From NCBI GenBank assembly GCA_026785645.1, contig JAJAZM010000041.1, forward strand, positions 1 to 5,286: 5,286 nucleotides of DNA, in the 5' to 3' direction. Position 1 is the first letter of the stretch. The number at the start of each line of letters is the position of its first letter. The DNA comes from Sphingomonas bacterium (GTDB lineage Bacteria > Pseudomonadota > Alphaproteobacteria > Sphingomonadales > Sphingomonadaceae). The translations under genes were made by a program, and so were the position numbers. Below the pieces are notes generated by a model. That model ran no database searches. It was not told where the DNA came from and saw only the letters and a program-made list of their open reading frames with translations. Shown here piece by piece: positions 1 through 5,286 of this stretch.

Positions 1-19
1 ATCATGTAGGGTTGCGTTC

Positions 20-832
20 ATGATCCTCGAGATCACCAACTGGTCGGTCGCACTGGTCCCGGTGCTGGTCATGCTGATGATGTTCATCTGGCTCGACGTG
101 TTCAAGCTGATGACCACGTGGGAAACGCTCGGCCTGCTCGCATTGGGCGGGATTACGGCGATCATCGCTTACCCGGTCAGCGGCGTGTTCCTCGACCAGC
201 TACCCCTCGGCTATTCCAATTACAGCCGGTTCGCCGCGCCATGGGTCGAGGAGTTGATCAAGGGGCTGGCGATTGTCGGATTATTCTATTTCAACCGCAT
301 CGGTTTCAAGCTCGATGCCGTGATCTCGGGCTTTGCCATCGGCGCCGGCTTTTCGGTCATTGAGAATATCGTCTACCTCACCCGCTTTCCCGATCTCGCG
401 CCGAGCACGTGGATGGTGCGCGGTTTGGGCACTGCGGTGATGCACGGAACGGCGGTCGCGGTGCTTGCCGCCACCGCCCACGAATTCGCCGAACGCGAGA
501 ATCGCGGCACCGCCATCGACTTCAATTTCAACCTCGCGTGGTTCGTCCCCGGTTATCTCGCCGCAGTGGCGATCCACACCGCGTTCAATCAATTTCCCGA
601 TCAACCGATTTATCCGCTGATCGCCACCCTCGCCATCGCGCCATTCCTGATCATGGGCATGTTTCGCTTCGGCGCGGTCGAGGCGCAGAAATGGCTCAGC
701 AACGAGCGCGAAGTGCACCGCGTCGCCTTGGAAGCGTGGCAATCGGGAGGCTATCCGGCCGATGACAGTGGCCGCAAGATTGCCGCCTTGGTCGCGCGCT
801 CGGACCCGGCGACGGGCGAGAAAATCCGCTAA
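20..832 (+). CDS. PrsW family intramembrane metalloprotease, ended by a possibly premature stop
   Basis: The 270-residue product is a polytopic inner-membrane protein of the PrsW type, in the broader CPBP/Abi membrane protease clan. Visible signatures, in order, are: EELIKG with E77, E78 and K81; FSVIEN with E115; MHG with H142; and HTAFNQ with H186 and N190. These are the Glu and His residues expected to bind zinc and catalyse cleavage within the membrane. Hydrophobic segments lie near residues 9-25, 36-58, 82-91, 99-119, 134-153, 172-188 and 195-215. The rest is a charged tail. In Bacillus, PrsW cuts an anti-sigma factor (known of the family); no such partner is visible here, so the substrate is unknown. 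The ATG is preceded by AGGG at 8-11 with an 8-base spacer. Only 19 bases lie upstream, so the promoter is outside the window. After the TAA, the same frame continues open to 1078 and looks like the missing tail. The family call is firm; whether this is the natural end is doubtful. Confidence 0.88.
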   Translation: MILEITNWSVALVPVLVMLMMFIWLDVFKLMTTWETLGLLALGGITAIIAYPVSGVFLDQLPLGYSNYSRFAAPWVEELIKGLAIVGLFYFNRIGFKLDAVISGFAIGAGFSVIENIVYLTRFPDLAPSTWMVRGLGTAVMHGTAVAVLAATAHEFAERENRGTAIDFNFNLAWFVPGYLAAVAIHTAFNQFPDQPIYPLIATLAIAPFLIMGMFRFGAVEAQKWLSNEREVHRVALEAWQSGGYPADDSGRKIAALVARSDPATGEKIR

Positions 833-844
833 TATTGCGAGCAA

Positions 845-1078
845 TTGACGTTTCTCGCCTGGACTGCCGAGGATGCGCTTCACGACCAGGTTGACGATGT
901 GTCGAAGGTCGAGGTCGAGGCCGGCGCGGCATTCGACAGACTGGAGGCGCTGCGTCACGACCTCGGCAAGACCGGCTTCGCCGCTTTGAAACCCCTGCTT
1001 CCCTTCAGTCGCAACGATTATTGGGAAATTTCCGAACTTGAGGAACGCTTGAAGGCCAAGAAAACGCCCCCACGCTAA
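845..1078 (+). CDS. Small ORF, probable detached C-terminal tail of the PrsW protein
   Basis: This frame is the same as that of the PrsW gene and begins directly after its TAA at 830-832. Codon use is like the neighbours, with mostly G or C at third positions. The product (77 residues from TTG 845, or 59 from GTG 899, which has AGG at 888-890) is hydrophilic and helix-prone. Its core is LGKTGFAALKPLLPFSRNDY followed by WEISELEERL. From memory, a Gly-rich turn, then 'L.P.LP.SR.D.W...EL', is typical of the cytosolic tails of PrsW-type proteins. Neither possible start has a convincing Shine-Dalgarno sequence. I therefore infer that it is the 3' part of the upstream gene, cut off by a single nonsense codon. 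It could instead be translated by reinitiation as a separate peptide, or be restored if the TAA is a sequencing error. The 49 bases from 1079 to 1127 before the thiolase contain only its leader. Confidence 0.5.
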   Translation: MTFLAWTAEDALHDQVDDVSKVEVEAGAAFDRLEALRHDLGKTGFAALKPLLPFSRNDYWEISELEERLKAKKTPPR

Positions 1079-1115
1079 TGGCTTGATTCTCCGCCACGGG
1101 CGCTATGAGGGGCGC

Positions 1116-1121
1116 AAGGAG
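1116..1121 (+). promoter_or_regulatory. Ribosome binding site of the thiolase gene
   Basis: AAGGAG lies six bases before the ATG at 1128. This near-perfect Shine-Dalgarno sequence fixes the start at 1128 rather than the in-frame TTG at 1083, which would add 15 residues that do not resemble a thiolase N-terminus. Confidence 0.9.
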
Positions 1122-1127
1122 AATCAC

Positions 1128-2303
<1,176 letters not shown>

Positions 2304-2312
2304 GAACGCTGG

Positions 2313-2331
2313 CCATCGGTGGTGATGGTTT
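2313..2331 (+). terminator. Weak hairpin just after the thiolase stop
   Basis: CCATC (2313-2317) can pair with GATGG (2324-2328) around a six-base loop, with two more G-T wobble pairs at the base. It is followed by only TTT. It lies ten bases past the thiolase stop and could help end that transcript, but the stem is weak and the T-run short. Confidence 0.2.
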
Positions 2332-2404
2332 CGGGACTGCCGGTGATCCGAGTTCGGCCCAATATAGCTTGACGCGCGGCGGTTTAATCTGGAACTTGTA
2401 CGCC

Positions 2405-2542
2405 ATGCTGTCGACCGTGCGCTCACCGAATTTCGACGCTGCGCTATTTGCGGAGGCCGAAACGCGTGCGCTTGGTTCCACGCTGAGCTGGCGTTGGTCG
2501 ACGGATACTTTCTGCGCGGCGCCCCGATGGCATAGCTGGTGA
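2405..2542 (+). CDS. Candidate Trp-rich leader peptide upstream of aroA (hypothetical)
   Basis: A 45-codon ATG-started frame ends in TGA 42 bases before the terminator that precedes aroA. Four of its last 17 codons are Trp: W29 and W31 (2489-2497), W42 (2528-2530) and W45 (2537-2539, the last codon). It also has three Phe codons. Trp codons just ahead of a terminator recall the leader peptides of ribosome-mediated attenuation, and the genes downstream make chorismate, the precursor of Trp. Against this, the Trp codons are scattered rather than adjacent, the ribosome binding site is poor (GGAA about ten bases upstream), and the ORF is longer than the usual 14-30 residues. Chance is a real alternative. 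Confidence 0.25.
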   Translation: MLSTVRSPNFDAALFAEAETRALGSTLSWRWSTDTFCAAPRWHSW

Positions 2543-2563
2543 CTGCGATCCGCTAGGATCCAG
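2543..2563 (+). promoter_or_regulatory. Bulged hairpin before the terminator
   Basis: GATCC (2547-2551) and GGATC (2556-2560) form a perfect 5-bp stem around a GCTA loop. CTG (2543-2545) and CAG (2561-2563) extend it by 3 bp past a single bulged C. No T-run follows, so it is not itself an intrinsic terminator. It begins directly after the stop codon of the Trp-rich ORF, where an attenuator would carry a leader hairpin. Confidence 0.45.
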
Positions 2564-2565
2564 CC

Positions 2566-2574
2566 TTATCCACA
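2566..2574 (+). promoter_or_regulatory. Perfect DnaA-box 9-mer
   Basis: TTATCCACA is identical to the highest-affinity Escherichia coli DnaA box. It lies between the two hairpins upstream of aroA. I saw no second copy on either strand. A single box is not an origin; it may be a DnaA regulatory or titration site, or chance. Confidence 0.35.
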
Positions 2575-2583
2575 ATTGCCCAC

Positions 2584-2606
2584 CCCGCTATTTTCTGCGG
2601 GTTTTT
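2584..2606 (+). terminator. Intrinsic terminator or attenuator just upstream of aroA
   Basis: CCCGC (2584-2588) pairs perfectly with GCGGG (2597-2601) around an 8-base AT-rich loop and is followed at once by TTTTT (2602-2606). This is the standard form of a Rho-independent terminator on the + strand. It ends 24 bases before the aroA ATG, leaving almost no room for a separate promoter. It therefore either ends upstream transcription while aroA starts from a nearly leaderless promoter, or acts as a regulated attenuator inside the aroA leader. Confidence 0.75.
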
Positions 2607-2619
2607 CAATGTCTTCGCT

Positions 2620-2623
2620 AGGA
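2620..2623 (+). promoter_or_regulatory. Ribosome binding site of aroA
   Basis: AGGA with a 7-base spacer precedes the ATG at 2631 and supports that start. The same bases form part of TAGGAT (2619-2624), which also resembles a -10 hexamer; if used, it would give a leaderless aroA mRNA. No -35 element stands at the matching distance, so the Shine-Dalgarno reading is preferred. Confidence 0.65.
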
Positions 2624-2630
2624 TTTATCG

Positions 2631-3986
2631 ATGGTGTTGAACCAGAAACCCGTCACCTTCGACGATCATTCGCCGAGCAGCGACCCGGCACCCACCAAGG
2701 AAGAGGACCGGCTTGAAGCGATTGCATCGCCAAACCTTGATGGCGATATCGCAATCCCCGGCGACAAGTCGATGTCGCACCGCGCACTCATCTTGGGCGG
2801 TCTCGCTACTGGCACGACCGTCATCCACGGACTTTTGGAAAGCGAGGATGTCCTGCGCACCGCCGAAGCAGTGCGCGCGTTCGGACCCGCCGTCGAGCGA
2901 CTTGGAGAGGGCCATTGGACCGTCACCGGCGCCCGCTGGGAGAGCCCTGCCGCGCCCATCGACTGCGGCAACAGCGGCACCGCTGCCCGCTTGCTGATAG
3001 GCGCCGCCGCCGGCTTTGCACTCCAGGCCAGTTTCGTTGGCGACGGTTCATTGAGCCAGCGGCCAATGGCACGCATTTTGGAGCCGCTGCGCCGGATGGG
3101 CGCGATGGCGGACGGCGACTTTCTTCCAGTCACGGTGCGTGGTGGACATTTGAAGCGCATCCACCACGTCAACGCGAGCGCATCGGCGCAGGTCAAGTCT
3201 GCCCTTTTGCTGGCCGGCATCCAGGCCGAAGGCGGAGTCGAAATCATCGAGCCCGCCGCCAGCCGCGACCATAGCGAAAATATGCTGCGTGCATTCGGCT
3301 GCGACGTGCAATCGAGCCGGGGAAGGATCAACCTTGACGGCGGCTGCCGGCTGACTGCAACCTCGGTCGACATCCCCGGCGACCCATCGTCTGCGGCTTT
3401 TCCGCTTGTCGCGGCGCTGATCTCGCCCGGATCCAACGTCTGTGTCCGATCGGTGATGATCAACCCGCTCCGCGCCGGGCTGTTCGATACGCTTCGCGCA
3501 ATGGGCGCCCGCCTCGACGTCGCACCGCGCGGTCAAAAGGGTGGCGAGGCGCTGGCCGATATTACGGCCGCTTATGGCCGGTTGCAGGGGGTCGAGGTTT
3601 CCGCCGAGCGCGCGCCATCGATGATCGACGAGTATCCGGTCCTCGCAGTCGCCGCTGCCTTCGCGTCGGGACGGACGATCCTCCACGGCCTCGCCGAGCT
3701 GCGCGTCAAGGAATGCGACCGGCTCGCCGCGATTGTCCAAGGCCTGCGCGCCTGCGGCGTTGACGCCACAGCGGAAGAAGACACGCTCGTCATCGTTGGG
3801 GCAGACGGCCCGCCGCCCGGCGGCGGCTCCGTCGAAGCCCATGGCGATCACCGCATCGCGATGAGCTTTCTCGTCTTTGGTCTCGCCAGCCGCGCCCCGG
3901 TTACCGTCGATTCGGCCGCATCGATCGCCACCAGCTTTCCCGGCTTCGCGGAGCTGATGCGGACGATCGGGGGGCGCATCGCATGA
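2631..3986 (+). CDS. aroA: 3-phosphoshikimate 1-carboxyvinyltransferase (EPSP synthase)
   Basis: This cytosolic enzyme transfers the enolpyruvyl group of PEP to shikimate 3-phosphate, the sixth step of the shikimate pathway. The 451-residue product has the two-domain fold and length of class II-like EPSP synthases. Motifs in order are: GDKSMSHR (44-51) for PEP and shikimate phosphate; CGNSGTAAR (112-120); RPMAR (144-148); SAQVK (185-189); RDHSE (212-216); NPLR (278-281); PSMIDEYP with catalytic D333 (329-336); LRVKECDR with E361 (357-364); and GDHRIAMS (405-412). Overall it resembles the Agrobacterium CP4 type closely, but it has Gly116 where CP4 has Ala100. About 16 extra hydrophilic residues precede the usual start of the fold; no signal peptide is apparent. 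It overlaps aroC by ATGA, so the two are probably translationally coupled. A terminator-like hairpin just upstream suggests control at the leader. Confidence 0.97.
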   Translation: MVLNQKPVTFDDHSPSSDPAPTKEEDRLEAIASPNLDGDIAIPGDKSMSHRALILGGLATGTTVIHGLLESEDVLRTAEAVRAFGPAVERLGEGHWTVTGARWESPAAPIDCGNSGTAARLLIGAAAGFALQASFVGDGSLSQRPMARILEPLRRMGAMADGDFLPVTVRGGHLKRIHHVNASASAQVKSALLLAGIQAEGGVEIIEPAASRDHSENMLRAFGCDVQSSRGRINLDGGCRLTATSVDIPGDPSSAAFPLVAALISPGSNVCVRSVMINPLRAGLFDTLRAMGARLDVAPRGQKGGEALADITAAYGRLQGVEVSAERAPSMIDEYPVLAVAAAFASGRTILHGLAELRVKECDRLAAIVQGLRACGVDATAEEDTLVIVGADGPPPGGGSVEAHGDHRIAMSFLVFGLASRAPVTVDSAASIATSFPGFAELMRTIGGRIA

Positions 3987-5047
3987 GTTGGAATGGCTTC
4001 GGGCGAGTGTTCCGCTTTTCGACCTGGGGCGAGAGCCACGGCGTGGCAATCGGCGCGCTGGTGGACGGCTGCCCGCCTGGGCTCGCGTTGAGCGAAACCG
4101 ATATCCAGGCTTATCTTGATCGGCGCCGTCCAGGCGCATCGCGCTTCACGAGCCAGCGCCGCGAGCCCGATCAGGTCCGCATCCTCTCCGGCACTTTCGA
4201 AGGCAGGACGACCGGCTCGCCGATCAGCCTGATCATCGACAATGTCGACCAGCGCTCCAAGGATTACGAACCGGGCGCCTACCGCCCTGGCCATGCCGAT
4301 TATGTCTATGACGCCAAATATGGCCTGCGCGACTGGCGCGGCGGCGGACGCAGCTCTGCCCGCGAAACCGCTGCGCGCGTCGCGGCAGGTGCCGTCGCGC
4401 GTCTCGTCATCCCTGAGGTCGCGATCCGGGCCTATGTCGTCGAGCTCGGCGGGGACGCGATCGACCGCGCCGAGTTCGACGACGCACGGATCGACACCAA
4501 CCCCTTTTTCTGCCCCGACGTGGCGGCGGCCGAACGCTGGGCATTGAAAGTCGATGCGGCACGCAAGGCCGGCTCGTCGCTTGGCGCCGTGGTCGAGTGC
4601 GTCGCGACTGGCGTGCCCGCCGGCTGGGGCGCACCGGTTTACGCCAAACTTGACGGGGAACTGGCCTCAGCAATGATGTCGATCAATGCGGTCAAGGGCG
4701 TCGAGGTTGGGGATGGCTTCGGTGCCTCGCGCCTTCGCGGCGAGGAAAATGCCGACGAAATGCGTGTCGGTCCCGATGGAGCCCCGCAATTTCTGTCCAA
4801 CCATGCCGGCGGGGTGGCGGGCGGCATCTCGACTGGTCAGCCGATTGTCGTCAGGGTGGCGTTCAAACCGACCTCGTCGATCCTCACGCCGGTTCGGACC
4901 ATCGACCGCGCCGGGGCGGAGACCGAGATCGTGACCAAGGGCCGCCACGATCCCTGCGTTGGCATTCGCGGCGCGCCGGTGGTTGAGGCGATGATGGCGC
5001 TCGTCGTGGCCGACCAGAAGTTGCTTCATCGGGCGCAATGCGGATGA
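3983..5047 (+). CDS. aroC: Chorismate synthase
   Basis: This cytosolic enzyme, dependent on reduced FMN, removes phosphate from EPSP in a 1,4-anti elimination to give chorismate, the last common step to Trp, Tyr, Phe, folate and quinones. The 354 residues match the bacterial length (about 350-390). All three family signatures are present: GESHGVAIGALVDGCPPG (16-33) with catalytic H18; GGGRSSARETAARVAAGA (120-137); and RHDPCVGIRGAPVVEAMM (321-338) with D323. RPGHADYVYDAKYG (101-114) carries the second catalytic histidine, H104. Other FMN/substrate-contact regions such as SRLRGEENADEM (249-260) are also intact. The ATG lies within the aroA stop as ATGA, preceded by a G-run at about 3968-3973 inside aroA that can act as a Shine-Dalgarno sequence. 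The 3' end overlaps aroB in the same way. Confidence 0.98.
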   Translation: MSWNGFGRVFRFSTWGESHGVAIGALVDGCPPGLALSETDIQAYLDRRRPGASRFTSQRREPDQVRILSGTFEGRTTGSPISLIIDNVDQRSKDYEPGAYRPGHADYVYDAKYGLRDWRGGGRSSARETAARVAAGAVARLVIPEVAIRAYVVELGGDAIDRAEFDDARIDTNPFFCPDVAAAERWALKVDAARKAGSSLGAVVECVATGVPAGWGAPVYAKLDGELASAMMSINAVKGVEVGDGFGASRLRGEENADEMRVGPDGAPQFLSNHAGGVAGGISTGQPIVVRVAFKPTSSILTPVRTIDRAGAETEIVTKGRHDPCVGIRGAPVVEAMMALVVADQKLLHRAQCG

Positions 5048-5286
5048 CGCGCATCGAAGTTTCGTTAGGGGCTCAAAGCTACCCGATACTCATTGAGGAC
5101 GAGCTCCTCGACAATGCCGGCGCGCATCTCGCTTCACTCTCCCGCGACAATCGCCTGGTCGTCGTCAGCGACGAGAATGTCTGGGCCGCTCAAGGGCCAC
5201 GGCTGACGCGGGGGCTGGCCGCGATCGAAGCGGTGCCGATCCTCCTCCCGCCCGGCGAGGGAAGCAAAAGCTGGGCCAGTCTGTCC
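5044..5286 (+). CDS. aroB: 3-dehydroquinate synthase, N-terminal part (cut by the window end)
   Basis: This NAD- and divalent-metal-dependent cytosolic enzyme cyclises DAHP to 3-dehydroquinate, the second step of the shikimate pathway. Only the first 81 codons are in view. They cover the start of the N-terminal NAD-binding domain: the opening strand pair with SLGAQSYPI (7-15), which matches the TLGERSYPI of the E. coli enzyme as I recall it; the nucleotide-binding strand RLVVVSDENV (37-46); and PPGEGSKSW (69-77), the conserved GE..K block near the NAD and substrate site. The frame is open to the last base. The ATG overlaps the aroC stop as ATGA and has only a weak GGGCG-like Shine-Dalgarno sequence, so translation probably depends on coupling to aroC. 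The catalytic metal-binding half lies beyond the window. Confidence 0.93.
   Translation, partial: MTRIEVSLGAQSYPILIEDELLDNAGAHLASLSRDNRLVVVSDENVWAAQGPRLTRGLAAIEAVPILLPPGEGSKSWASLS

Larger units (their letters stand above)
2551..2624 (+). repeat. Direct repeat CGCTAGGAT flanking the terminator
   Basis: The 9-mer CGCTAGGAT occurs at 2551-2559 and again at 2616-2624, 65 bases apart. Both copies are followed within a few bases by TTATC. CTAG is normally scarce in GC-rich proteobacterial DNA, which makes the match more notable. The first copy forms the loop and 3' arm of the hairpin at 2543-2563; the second holds the aroA ribosome binding site. Confidence 0.5.
2304..2630. other. Intergenic region between the thiolase gene and aroA, with signals in its last 90 bases
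   Basis: No RNA gene or mobile element is recognisable in these 327 bases, and I found no coding sequence I could confirm. The first 240 bases have somewhat mixed composition. They include a CTTGAC motif (2368-2373, a possible -35 element), but no good -10 stands at the right distance. On the minus strand, a frame ending at 2287 stays open from about 2560 with fairly coding-like codons. It matches no family I know, so it could be a decayed gene. The last 90 bases hold a hairpin, a DnaA-box 9-mer, an intrinsic terminator and a 9-base direct repeat, each listed separately. A promoter for the aro genes is expected here but cannot be placed with confidence. Confidence 0.6.

Noticed and set aside
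1..19. End of an upstream gene (TAG at 7-9)
   Set aside because: The ATG-TAG could be the tail of a preceding gene, but three codons cannot support a call.
281..958. Long minus-strand ORF of 225 codons opposite the PrsW gene
   Set aside because: It is a GC-rich shadow frame: it is low in hydrophobic core, rich in Arg/Gly/Asp, matches no family I know, and lies opposite a gene with clear family motifs.
1083..1109. TTGATT...TATGAG as a promoter for the thiolase
   Set aside because: The spacer is only 15 bases, and the start would fall on the ribosome binding site itself, so it could not serve this gene.
2368..2400. CTTGAC as a -35 element for the aro leader
   Set aside because: The -35 match is good, but the hexamer 17 bases downstream (GAACTT) is poor, and TTTAAT is only 8 bases away. 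It is not listed as a promoter.
2530..2630. Replication origin, suggested by the DnaA box and nearby hairpins
   Set aside because: There is only one box, no AT-rich unwinding element, and no dnaA, hemE, parAB or gidA neighbours.
3048..4139. Minus-strand ORF of 363 codons opposite aroA and aroC
   Set aside because: It is opposite two certain genes, has Arg/Ala/Gly/Asp-biased shadow composition, and shows no recognisable motif.

Overview
The window reads as chromosomal DNA of a GC-rich alphaproteobacterium, most likely a sphingomonad (Sphingomonas/Sphingomicrobium type). This is inferred from the style of the AroA, AroC and thiolase proteins and the strong preference for G or C at third codon positions, not from a database search. 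All genes I accept are on the + strand.

Region 1 (1-1127) holds a PrsW-type intramembrane metalloprotease with a complete set of putative zinc and catalytic motifs. It ends at a TAA (830-832). The same frame then stays open and protein-like for about 80 more codons, to 1078. That stretch looks like the cytosolic tail of the same protein, so the gene appears to be split by one nonsense codon, or the sequence has an error there.

Region 2 (1128-2303) is a complete thiolase with the Cys/His/Cys catalytic triad. Its DRQCGSSQQA active-site block recalls the steroid/long-chain FadA5-like group. It has a strong ribosome binding site and no beta-oxidation partner gene in view.

Region 3 (2304-2630) is a 327-base stretch without a recognisable gene. 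Its last 90 bases are dense with signals: a bulged hairpin, a perfect DnaA-box 9-mer, an intrinsic terminator ending only 24 bases before aroA, and a 9-bp direct repeat whose second copy contains the aroA Shine-Dalgarno sequence. A short tryptophan-rich ORF (2405-2542) ends just before these elements, and its last codons can pair with the 5' arm of the terminator. Together this resembles a ribosome-mediated transcription attenuator for the aro genes. I offer it as a hypothesis.

Region 4 (2631-5286) is an aroA-aroC-aroB cluster: EPSP synthase, chorismate synthase and the first 81 codons of 3-dehydroquinate synthase. Both junctions are 4-base ATGA overlaps, so the three are probably one translationally coupled operon. 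AroB catalyses the second step of the shikimate pathway, and AroA and AroC the last two, leading to chorismate for Trp, Tyr, Phe, folate and quinones. The gene order differs from the aroA-cmk-rpsA order familiar in alphaproteobacteria.
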